From Porticoccaceae bacterium (lineage in GTDB: Bacteria; Pseudomonadota; Gammaproteobacteria; Pseudomonadales; Porticoccaceae), in the NCBI GenBank assembly GCA_003491845.1, contig DNBN01000302.1:7225-19706 (forward strand): a DNA stretch of 12,482 nucleotides, given 5' to 3'. Below, one piece after another: positions 1 to 7,099 of the stretch; within the stretch, counting starts at the first letter, position 1, and every line of letters begins with the position of its first letter. The notes beneath the pieces were generated by a model. That model was not told the origin of the DNA and did not search any database. It worked only from the letters and a program-made list of their open reading frames with translations. A program made the position numbers and the translations under genes.

Positions 1-629
1 CATTTTTCCAACCCAGATCGATCATATCCAAGAGAAAGTATCTGGTCGCCCGTCCAAAAAATATCAAACTTATCGTCAAGTTTACCAAAATCTAACCAGT
101 AATTTGCTGACATATCTCCCAGTGTTCTGATTAAAATTTGGTCATTTGAATAATAGCTTGGTACCGAAATAAATTGCTCTGCGTTGCTTTCTGAGGCTGA
201 ATACTCAGCTATATCAACTTGCAAATCGGCTAGCGTATCACTGACTTCTGCAGGTGCAATGTCATCAAAAAAAACTCCAAATATTGTTGGGGAAATCTGA
301 TTAATTTGTTCTATCTTTGCTTTTAAAAGCCGTTTTGAATCAAGCGAGAGGGGCTCGGTATATTATTAGGGCTAAATCCAATACCAAAATCAATGCCCTG
401 TCGCTTAAAAACTTGAGATAACCTGATTAACCGACCCAAAATAGCTGTTGGATACGGTATGTCCCAATCATCACGTAAATATTTATCTGCCTTGGGGCAC
501 GGATAAAAAAAACGCCATACCATTATTACTGCAGAACGATGCATAGCTCTCAGTGACATCCCAACTCCAGATGGGTTAATCTGCTGGAGTGCAGAAGCCC
601 TCGACTATTCCGCACTTGAACTTGTTCAC
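1..629 (-). pseudogene. GH84 beta-N-acetylglucosaminidase (NAGidase/O-GlcNAcase-like), disrupted, 3' end outside window
   Basis: GH84 enzymes remove beta-linked N-acetylglucosamine by substrate-assisted catalysis. A GTG start at 627-629 has GGAG nine bases upstream, and the product opens with CGIVEGF, the GH84 N-terminal signature. The frame hits a TAA at 576-578, inside about four extra codons that separate GF from WSW. A run of eight A on the plus strand (505-512; T8 in the gene) carries one base too many and throws the frame. The shifted frame continues with PKADKYLRDDWD and GIDFGIGFSP. A one-base loss near 325-365 restores the original frame, which then runs open to the window edge with GVFFDDI (catalytic Asp pair at 261-266) and the IFWTGD motif. 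Family motifs therefore occur in correct order but across two frames with a stop. Sequencing error could explain the homopolymer lesion but hardly all three. The family call is strong; loss of function is inferred. Confidence 0.8.
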
Positions 630-951
630 TCTCTTATCTCCTATGTCGCCCTGCACTATTAACAGGAAATTATACTTGGAGTTACACTGATCAAAGGTTT
701 ACTTTTCTAATCGAATAATATTTTCCTGTAACCAATAGCTATCAAAATTTCACATGTGATGGTTAGTTTGATAATGTAAATACAATATTATTTTAGAGTA
801 TCAAAGAGGCTTTTTTTTGATAAAAAGACGTTTAAAAGGTTTTATCAACACAGCGGTTTTAACTAGTCCTAAAAAGGACGATTATCAACCCGTGCCGGGT
901 GACATACAGCTACAAAAAATGCCAACGGAGAAGGCACCATCGGTACGAGTC
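630..951. other. Intergenic region between GH84 pseudogene and channel gene
   Basis: This AT-rich stretch holds the presumed promoter of the GH84 gene (minus strand), a 10-bp perfect palindrome TCACATGTGA at 750-759, the possible small ORF starting at 817, and a short hairpin (GTCCT/AGGAC around 866-878). I see no clear terminator for the channel gene, tRNA or mobile element. Confidence 0.5.
669..674 (-). promoter_or_regulatory. Candidate -10 element for the GH84 gene
   Basis: On the minus strand this hexamer reads TATAAT, about 40 bases before the GTG start at 629. I see no good -35 hexamer at a 16-18 base spacing (the nearest, at 17, reads CCTTTG), so the promoter is tentative. Confidence 0.3.
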
Positions 952-978
952 CTATTGACGTTTTATCAGCTGCTTTAA
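817..978 (+). CDS. Possible small protein (53 aa), unrecognised, may be a gene remnant
   Basis: A TTG codon at 817 is preceded by AAAGAGG (803-809) at a spacing of seven bases and opens a 53-codon frame ending in TAA at 976-978. The product starts LIKRRLKGFINTAVLT and continues with SPKKDDYQPVPGDIQ, so it is basic at first and then polar, without an obvious membrane segment or cysteine. The frame is open from 775. The last 27 bases overlap the 3' end of the convergent channel gene, and the final residues (LLTFYQLL) look unlike the rest. It could be a real small gene, or the 5' remnant of a longer gene whose 3' part was replaced at the junction with the channel. I do not recognise the family. 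Support rests only on the ribosome binding site and the protein-like composition. Confidence 0.33.
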   Translation: MIKRRLKGFINTAVLTSPKKDDYQPVPGDIQLQKMPTEKAPSVRVLLTFYQLL

Positions 979-1767
979 TTCTGCTATTTGAAACTGTAGA
1001 TCACGCAATGTGGGTTCACCAGATGCTGCCGCTAAGGCATCTCGTTCTCGCTGATGTTCCTCCTCCAACACATTCACTACGATGCCAATAATCATGTTTA
1101 AAAAAGCAAACGCGGTGAAAAAGATAAAGCTAATGTAATAGGCCCAACTCAGCGGATAAACCGCCATGGTCTGGTACATAACATCGGTCCAGTCTTCAAA
1201 TGTCATTACTCGGAAAAGTGTTAACAAACTGACGGCAATATCACCCCAAAGGTCTGGATTAATGGTTGCAAAGAAAGTGGACCCCACGGCAGCGTAGATA
1301 TAGAAAATAATAAACATCATCAATAATACATAGCCCAGCTGAGGCATAGCTTTGATCAATGAATTTAGCAGCATGCGTAATTCAGGAATAATAGAAACCA
1401 TCCGTAAAACGCGAAAAATCCTTACCAACCGGCCAATCAAAGCTAACTCACTATCCTCCACAGGTATCAAGCTAACCGCAACAATTAGGCTGTCAAAGAC
1501 GTTCCAACCAGAACGAAAAAACTGTTTTTTGACAGGTTCTCCTAAAAATCTTACGACAATTTCCACTAAAAAAATAACGGTTATTACCCAGTCCAACACT
1601 CCAACTACTGAGACTAACAAGGGCGGTAAATCGTAAGTGCGCACGCCAATGGTCACCGCAGAAAAAACAATGATACCGATCACAAATAATTCAAAGGCTT
1701 TGTTAGTCCTTAACCGATAAAAAGACGACTGTAATGTTGCAGAAGAAGATGACAAAAAAAGTTTCAT
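952..1767 (-). CDS. Voltage-gated cation channel, single-domain BacNav/NaChBac type (271 aa)
   Basis: The product is a six-helix inner-membrane subunit expected to assemble as a tetramer that conducts Na+ or Ca2+ on depolarisation. In the 271-residue form: S1 about 24-43, S2 about 54-75, S3 about 88-102, S4 with four arginines spaced by three (R113, R116, R119, R122), S5 about 144-163, selectivity filter TFEDWTD at 189-195, and S6 about 208-233. A polar C-terminal helix (253-270) could form the coiled coil known in BacNav tails. The open frame extends upstream to a TTG at 1911, but those 48 residues have no good ribosome binding site and family members begin shortly before S1, so I chose the ATG at 1765-1767. 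The acidic filter differs from the usual LESW sodium filter. No partner gene adjoins it. The family is clear; ion selectivity is inferred. Confidence 0.9.
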   Translation of the reverse strand: MKLFLSSSSATLQSSFYRLRTNKAFELFVIGIIVFSAVTIGVRTYDLPPLLVSVVGVLDWVITVIFLVEIVVRFLGEPVKKQFFRSGWNVFDSLIVAVSLIPVEDSELALIGRLVRIFRVLRMVSIIPELRMLLNSLIKAMPQLGYVLLMMFIIFYIYAAVGSTFFATINPDLWGDIAVSLLTLFRVMTFEDWTDVMYQTMAVYPLSWAYYISFIFFTAFAFLNMIIGIVVNVLEEEHQRERDALAAASGEPTLRDLQFQIAELKQLIKRQ

Positions 1768-1980
1768 AGTTAAAATATCTACTGACTGAAGTGAAATAAT
1801 TAATGCAATAGCATAAGAAAATACTTTGTAAATCGCTAGCCTTAAGACTACTAATTCAAAATGCCTAAGCACTTTTTTGTGGTCTATTTGGTTTATATTG
1901 ACACTAAACAAAAAATATTGGCTAACTTACCGTAAATTAGAAAAAGGTTAAGAAAATCTTCTTATTGAGGTAAATATTGG

Positions 1981-3075
1981 ATGCTCTCCACATACCATAG
2001 TTTTATTAGGGTCAGCATCACCGAGCATGTAAATATATCGCAGGAACTGGTGGGGCCATTAACGCAAATCCTTGATAGTCTATCTGCTGTTGTCTGGGAC
2101 GTCATATCTAAAAACATGCCAAAGGGTCTGCAGTGGCAAATAATTCTACTCACAATATTTATTGCTACAGTATTTTGGATGCGCCGCAAAGGACGAGGTT
2201 CTAAAAATGCCCCAGGTTACGAGCGTCCAGCAACTTTAGTTTCATACATACTACCAACCGACATTTATACACATATCTCCGCTAGGGTAGATATTTGGCT
2301 TTGGATCACTGAACGGACACTTAGGCCATTGTGGGCCATTGGCTTATTTGCCACGCTAGGACCTAGTACAGAAACTGTGATCATACAACTATTAGAAACA
2401 ACCATTGGCTCCAATCCAGGGGTTTCGCCCACATATATGTAGATGCTCTGTTACAGCTTAGTCATGTTATTGTGTTATGACTTTGTTTTCTTTCTAATTC
2501 ATTACACAATGCATCAAGTGCCTGTCTTATGGGCAATCCATAAAGTACACCATTCTGCCGAAGTACTCACACCGCTGACAAGGTATAGAGAACATTTCTT
2601 AGCAGGTCCTATTTGGGCCGCAGGTGGAGCCCTTAGTTAAGGACTGATTGGCGGTGTGTTTGCGTGAATATTTAACGGCCAGCTGGTAGCTGCTACGCTG
2701 TTCAATATTAGCTTCTTTGCTTTAGTATTTGGCTTCAATGGCTCTTTTCGTCATTGCCATGTGCAATTTAATTATCCGCGTTGGCTATCATTATGGCTGC
2801 ATAGTCTAGCAATGCATCATGTGCATCACAGCTACTTACAACACCATTGGGACAAAAATTTTGCTGCAGTTACCAGCATTGGGGACCGGTTATTTGGTAC
2901 ATTATATGTGCCTAAAGTAGACGAACACACGCCATGGAGCATCGACCCAAAAACACAATCGCAGCCACGCCCTTATTGACAAAATGTGATTGGACCGTTT
3001 CGCGGTTGGTATGCAATGTTAAGATCATCAGGTATCAAAGACGCTAAATCGCCAACGCAATATAATAAAAAATAA
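1981..3075 (+). pseudogene. Fatty acid hydroxylase / sterol desaturase superfamily protein, broken by four nonsense codons
   Basis: Members are di-iron, membrane-embedded oxygenases that hydroxylate or desaturate lipids. One frame spans 364 codon positions from the ATG at 1981 (GAGG at 1967-1970) to TAA at 3073-3075, close to a normal length for this superfamily. It is interrupted by TAG at 2440-2442, TAA at 2638-2640, TGA at 2665-2667 and TGA at 2977-2979, with no frameshift. Family hallmarks survive on both sides of the stops: HYTMH at 2500-2514, HKVHH at 2539-2553, FRHCH near 2746-2760 and HHVHH at 2815-2829. Each stop is one transition away from Gln or Trp, as expected for recent decay through C-to-T and G-to-A changes. 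Individual open pieces (154, 66 and 72 codons) might be annotated separately, but none holds the whole active site. It is transcribed divergently from the channel gene. Confidence 0.88.
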
Positions 3076-3079
3076 TTTG

Positions 3080-3101
3080 CGTTATGGTTAAGACCATAAC
3101 G
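3080..3101. terminator. Perfect 9-bp inverted repeat, possible bidirectional terminator
   Basis: CGTTATGGT and ACCATAACG flank the loop TAAG. On the minus strand the hairpin is followed by a T-rich stretch (CAAATTATTTTTTATT), so it could end transcription of the 3180-3692 gene. On the plus strand it begins four bases after the hydroxylase stop but lacks a T-run. The stem has only four G-C pairs. Confidence 0.45.
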
Positions 3102-3179
3102 AGATCCCTAGACAAGCCAAAGAGATCTTTTCACAAAAATATCTCGCAATAACGTTTTTTTCGCTACAACTAAAACTGA

Positions 3180-3692
3180 TTAACCAGCACACCCTGAACA
3201 AAAGTTAGTTAATGGCGCCTGTGATGACTCCACAGATCCTGCGTCTATGGTTTTTATCCCGACAAAAGCTAGCTGAATATCCTTATCCTCAACAGAAGGC
3301 TGCACAGATGGCGTCGTTATATCTGCTCTTGACCGATAGTCTGCTTGCGAGGTATTGACCTCAACTGAGGCGCTAAGCTGATCTTTTTGTAGCAGCATTT
3401 TCTCAATCAGGCTACTCATTTTAAACGCCACATTTTCCGCTTTTTGTAATATCTCAGAGCCTTTAGACAATTGCCCAATTAGTGAACTTTCATTATCGCG
3501 ACTAAACCTTGCCCCAGCTAAACTGGGAATAGCTGAGGACACATCTTTAACAGTAGTTAAACTATTTTTAGTGCCAGATAGCTTCTTGTATTCTGAATTG
3601 ATAGGTTGTTCAAATGTAACCGCTGGCTGCAAGTTTTTATAGTTGGGCTTACGCATAAGCGTAACCGTTAAATCAGCGGTAATCGATATCAT
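3180..3692 (-). CDS. Hypothetical protein, 170 aa, C-terminal CxxC
   Basis: I do not recognise this protein. It starts at the ATG at 3690-3692, preceded by a weak GTGGA site. It has no signal peptide or membrane segment and is rich in Ser, Thr, Lys and Gln. Residues about 67-108 form a likely amphipathic helix (LSKGSEILQKAENVAFKMSS and following), and most of the remainder looks disordered. The only two cysteines lie at the very end in CSGCAG (C165, C168). That could be a metal or redox site, or a modified tail, but no maturation enzyme is nearby. It lies downstream of the acyl-CoA synthetase on the same strand, 268 bases away, so co-transcription is doubtful. It stays open for 170 codons between two convincing intergenic stretches, which favours a real gene; function is unknown. 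Confidence 0.6.
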   Translation of the reverse strand: MISITADLTVTLMRKPNYKNLQPAVTFEQPINSEYKKLSGTKNSLTTVKDVSSAIPSLAGARFSRDNESSLIGQLSKGSEILQKAENVAFKMSSLIEKMLLQKDQLSASVEVNTSQADYRSRADITTPSVQPSVEDKDIQLAFVGIKTIDAGSVESSQAPLTNFCSGCAG

Positions 3693-3860
3693 TTATAGTT
3701 CCACAATTTAGTTAAAAAAGATCTTTTCCAACCATCGAACAATCGACAGTAAAAGAAAAAACTTTAATTGTGTTCAGTTTTCTACAAAACTATATAAATT
3801 ATCACCGTCAATTAATGTCGCACGACAAAAAAATTTACGTTACAAACATCAGTTAGCCAT

Positions 3861-3879
3861 CAAAAAAGTTACTTTTTTG
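3861..3879. terminator. AT-rich hairpin downstream of the acyl-CoA synthetase gene
   Basis: CAAAAAAG and CTTTTTTG are perfect inverted repeats with a TTA loop. The hairpin sits 82 bases beyond the synthetase stop. The stem has just two G-C pairs and contains the T-run itself, so it is an atypical terminator and may be only a structured AT-rich spacer. The surrounding gap, 3693-3960, shows no gene and no convincing promoter for the 3692 start. Confidence 0.35.
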
Positions 3880-3960
3880 CACACCACAGCAGTCAGCGGG
3901 AGCTAACCGGAAAAGACGAAGTGTGAGGAAGACGCAATACGCTAGCCGAGAGAATATACC

Positions 3961-5505
3961 TTATATAATTTGACTCTTATGCTCCACCCAATATTTGTCC
4001 TTGAGAAGGCGTTTGTAAAGCTTACCTGTGGGATGCCGAGGTAATTCTCGATCAAAGTCGATAGATTTTGGGCACTTAATTTTTGCCAGATACTGCTGAC
4101 AGTATACCATTAACTCATCAGCTAACTCTGGACTCACATCCTCCCAATTCACTGGCTGAACAACTGCTTTTACCTCTTCGCCAAAATCAGTATTAGGAAT
4201 GCCAAATACTGCCACATCGGCTACTTTTGGATGCATGATCAGCCTATTCTCCGACTCTTGCGGGTAAATATTTACACCCCCCGAGATAATCATAAACGCC
4301 TTGCGGTCAGTCAGATACAAAAAACCCTCTTCATCTAAACGACCAATATCGCCCAGTGTGGTCCATCCATTAAAGTGCTTGGAAGACTGCGTTTTATCCG
4401 CATCATTGTGATATTCAAAAGTAGGACCATCAGCAAAGAATATGGTACCAGATTCACCAACAGCTACCTCATTGCCATCATCGTCACAAATATGTATGAC
4501 ACCCACCATAGCCCTACCCACACTGCCCTTGTGAGATAACCATTCATCAGAGTTAATCGCACAGAATCCATTGCCCTCCGAACCGGCATAATATTCGTAA
4601 ATTATCGGCCCCCACCAATCAATCATTTTTTGTTTGACCTCTATTGGGCAAGGCGCAGCAGCATGTATTGCCACTTGAAGCGATGAGACATCGTATTGTA
4701 ATCTAACCGATTCTGCTAACTTGAGCATTTTAATCAACATTGTGGGAACCCACTGACTATGGGTGATTTTATATATTTCAATCAAACGTAATGCTTCCTG
4801 TGCATCGAAATTCTCCATGACCACACTGGTACCACCGATTAAGAGGTTTGCCATGTTATACTTGAGCGGGGCGGCATGATACAGAGGTGCTGGCGAAAGA
4901 TAGATAGTTTCACCGCTGAACCCGTAGAGCCCTTTGGCCAGCATCACCAACGCCGATGACTCTTCACCCACGGTGATATCGGGCAGCGGAATTTTCACAC
5001 CTTTAGGTTTACCTGTGGTGCCAGACGAGTAGAGCATATCAACACCACATGCTTCATCGTCAACAGGCCATTTAACCATGCGATCACGCAATGTCTCATA
5101 GGACTCATAGTCCGGCACAGTGCCATCTACCATAAGTTTGTGTTCCACTGTCGGCATCTGCTTCAACATGTCTTCAGCTAACGCTGCCTTCGCTTTAGAA
5201 CCTATAAACAACCGAGCGCCACAATCATTGACAATGTAAGCCGCCTCAGCCACCGTCAAGCGCGAACTAATCGCCGTGTAAAAAAGTCCGGAGCGCGCTG
5301 CTGCATTACAAATTTCAAGGAACCTCGCGTTGTTCTCCATCAATATCGCGATGTGATCTCCCGTCTGCAAGCCCAAGGATCGAAATAATTGCGATCCCTG
5401 ACAGGACCGTTCATTAAGCTGCTTATAAGTAACTATTTCACCACTGCCTGCCATGATGTAGGCCGCTTTATCAGGAGTCTGTTTTGCAAGATCGCCAATA
5501 TACAT
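3961..5505 (-). CDS. AMP-forming acyl-CoA synthetase (514 aa)
   Basis: A class I adenylate-forming enzyme that activates a carboxylic acid with ATP and then joins it to CoA, in the cytoplasm. The phosphate-binding motif YSSGTTGKPKG lies at 159-169, the A5 motif YYAGSEGNGF at 305-314, the adenosine-binding aspartate region TLGDIGRLDEEGFLYLTDR at 383-401, the hinge-side ISGGVNIYP at 407-415 and the catalytic lysine motif PTGK at 492-495. All core motifs are intact and the length is typical. The ATG at 5503-5505 has CGGAG seven bases upstream. It is divergent from the 3-hydroxyisobutyryl-CoA hydrolase gene, which suggests a shared acyl-CoA catabolic role. The GSEGNGF form of A5 recalls synthetases for branched or cyclic acids (DitJ-like), but the substrate cannot be read from sequence. 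Confidence 0.93.
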   Translation of the reverse strand: MYIGDLAKQTPDKAAYIMAGSGEIVTYKQLNERSCQGSQLFRSLGLQTGDHIAILMENNARFLEICNAAARSGLFYTAISSRLTVAEAAYIVNDCGARLFIGSKAKAALAEDMLKQMPTVEHKLMVDGTVPDYESYETLRDRMVKWPVDDEACGVDMLYSSGTTGKPKGVKIPLPDITVGEESSALVMLAKGLYGFSGETIYLSPAPLYHAAPLKYNMANLLIGGTSVVMENFDAQEALRLIEIYKITHSQWVPTMLIKMLKLAESVRLQYDVSSLQVAIHAAAPCPIEVKQKMIDWWGPIIYEYYAGSEGNGFCAINSDEWLSHKGSVGRAMVGVIHICDDDGNEVAVGESGTIFFADGPTFEYHNDADKTQSSKHFNGWTTLGDIGRLDEEGFLYLTDRKAFMIISGGVNIYPQESENRLIMHPKVADVAVFGIPNTDFGEEVKAVVQPVNWEDVSPELADELMVYCQQYLAKIKCPKSIDFDRELPRHPTGKLYKRLLKDKYWVEHKSQII

Positions 5506-5987
5506 ATTTTATCTCCGTTTGAACGTAGACTTAAGGTTATCTAAAAAGCTTCACACTGTAGTAAACACTAAAATTTTTTAAAATTAACTCATAACTTACT
5601 CTGACTCAACTAATAATGTCATCAACAATAACTACAATATCAATCAGGGTCTAATCAGACAAAATCAGAGCAACCGAACATCACCAAATTGATGAGGAAA
5701 AATATCACCCTGAAATATCATTATAATTGTGACAAAAAGCAACCCACTGCCAATAAAGGAAACCACTGAACCCAGCTTGCATTGAACCACGACAGAGAAA
5801 CTGTGTTTCTGAGACTAAAACCAACAACAGATCCTGTGTAACATTTTTAAGACATTTGTATTACGTAGTTAGTTGCGATGAATCGCTTTTCGTATTCACT
5901 ATAAATAACGTCTATCAACCTTTTTTTGTCGACATTAGACACCGTTTTCGCTACTGTCTAGACGAAATAATATTCCTATGGAGACTC
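5506..5987. promoter_or_regulatory. Divergent intergenic control region
   Basis: This 482-bp AT-rich region separates the divergent synthetase and hydrolase genes and must hold both promoters. It contains three direct copies of AATCAG at 5642-5647, 5653-5658 and 5663-5668, spaced 10-11 bases apart and so on one face of the helix, which would suit a regulator. TATAAT occurs at 5722-5727 (plus strand) without a good -35. The hydrolase frame stays open back to 5856, but no supported start lies there. No RNA gene or small ORF with a convincing ribosome site was seen. Confidence 0.4.
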
Positions 5988-7091
5988 ATGTTGAGCAATG
6001 TTATTACCTCCGTTGTCGCGGGCATTGGGCAAATCACCTTAAACCGCCCAGAGGCACTCAATGCCCTGACATTAGATATGGTCAGAGATATTTCCACTGC
6101 TCTGCTGGAATGGAAGGATGACCAAAGTGTTGAGGCCGTAGCCATCAGGGGAAATAACAAACAGGGACCCTTTGGAGCGTTCTGCGCTGGTGGCGATATT
6201 CGTTTCTTTCACCGCGCCAGTATTGCAGAAGATACCGATCTAGAAGCATTTTTCACAGAAGAATATCGACTCAATCACCTGATATTTAATTACCCAAAAC
6301 CTTACCTTGCCTTTATGGATGGAATTGTCATGGGTGGAGGTATGGGTATTTCTCAAGGCGCCTCACTGCGGCTGGTGACCGAGCGCACCAAAATAGCCAT
6401 GCCAGAGACCAATATTGGACTGTTCCCTGATGTCGGCGGCGGCTATTTCTTGCCCAAATGTCCTGGCTACAGCGGTGAATACTTGGGGCTCACAGGAAAA
6501 GTTCTCAGTGGCACTGAAGCACTAGCCGCCAATTTGGCCGACCGCGCCGTGAACAGTGACAACTTAAACGATCTGTGGGACAGCCTCACCAATAACGAAA
6601 TGATGACAGTGGAACAACGTATCAGCAGACTGCACAGCGTCATCGATAATCTGCAGTTAGCAGAGGATGATCGCTGGTTAATCACCGACATAGATCGAGC
6701 ATTTAATCAGGCTTCTCCTGCGGATATACTAAAAAAGCTCAAACAAATCGATACTTCTTGGGCGCAGAAAACCTCAGATCTGCTAAATAAACGATCGCCA
6801 CTGATGCTGCATGTATCCCTGCGACAAATCCAATTGGGAAGACACATGTCTCTAGCTGATGAATTACGACTAGAGCGCACTTTAGTAAAACACTGTTTTT
6901 ATACTCACCATCTGGCGCGTACCGGAGCTTCAACAGACACCGCTGAAGGCATTCGCGCCCTCGTTATAGACAAAGATAATAGTCCAGCATGGAACCCAGC
7001 TCGTATTGAAGGTGTGTCTTCAGCAATGGTAGATCCGTTCTTTGTTAGCCCTTGGGCGGCAGAGGAACATCCTTTAGCTGATCTGGACTAG
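5988..7091 (+). CDS. 3-hydroxyisobutyryl-CoA hydrolase (enoyl-CoA hydratase/isomerase family, 367 aa)
   Basis: HIBCH-type enzymes hydrolyse 3-hydroxyisobutyryl-CoA to the free acid in valine breakdown (EC 3.1.2.4), and some act on 3-hydroxypropionyl-CoA. Visible family features are [14 protein letters not shown] at 18-31, the first oxyanion-hole segment FCAGGD at 65-70, EEYRLNHLI at 91-99, the second oxyanion segment MGGGMG at 115-120, and the acidic pair in [16 protein letters not shown] (E140, D148). The EYRLN and GLFPDVGGG motifs separate HIBCH from ordinary crotonases. I chose the ATG at 5988 because GGAG lies just before it (5980-5983) and family proteins begin a few residues before the first strand; the open frame back to 5856 lacks a site. 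The crtI gene follows after eight bases, indicating an operon. The call is firm; the physiological substrate is inferred. Confidence 0.92.
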   Translation: MLSNVITSVVAGIGQITLNRPEALNALTLDMVRDISTALLEWKDDQSVEAVAIRGNNKQGPFGAFCAGGDIRFFHRASIAEDTDLEAFFTEEYRLNHLIFNYPKPYLAFMDGIVMGGGMGISQGASLRLVTERTKIAMPETNIGLFPDVGGGYFLPKCPGYSGEYLGLTGKVLSGTEALAANLADRAVNSDNLNDLWDSLTNNEMMTVEQRISRLHSVIDNLQLAEDDRWLITDIDRAFNQASPADILKKLKQIDTSWAQKTSDLLNKRSPLMLHVSLRQIQLGRHMSLADELRLERTLVKHCFYTHHLARTGASTDTAEGIRALVIDKDNSPAWNPARIEGVSSAMVDPFFVSPWAAEEHPLADLD

Positions 7092-7099
7092 GACTTCTA

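Noticed and set aside
323..629. Programmed frameshifting in the GH84 gene at the T8 tract
   Set aside because: A slippery tract could explain one shift, but a separate nonsense codon upstream and a second, non-slippery shift downstream make a functional recoding scheme unlikely.
750..759. TCACATGTGA palindrome as a CRP site
   Set aside because: The half-sites abut without the six-base spacer required by CRP, so it is just a short palindrome, possibly another regulator's site.
1768..1911. Longer channel protein starting at the TTG at 1911
   Set aside because: No ribosome site precedes it and the extra 48 residues have no counterpart in BacNav channels; the ATG at 1767 fits the family length.
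1981..3075. Stop-codon reassignment or programmed readthrough as an explanation for the hydroxylase gene
   Set aside because: All three stop types occur within this frame, while the neighbouring intact genes (hydrolase, crtI, CPXCG, amidohydrolase, synthetase) end normally on TAG, TGA and TAA. Ordinary nonsense mutation is simpler.
3420..3520. Flagellin-like helix in the 170-residue hypothetical protein
   Set aside because: The helix pattern (ILQKAENVAFKMSSLIEKML) vaguely recalls a flagellin coil, but no other flagellin feature is present and there are no flagellar neighbours.
5856..5987. 44-residue N-terminal extension of the hydrolase
   Set aside because: The extension is Phe/Tyr-rich and unrelated to HIBCH proteins, with no ribosome site; the GGAG just before 5988 decides the start.
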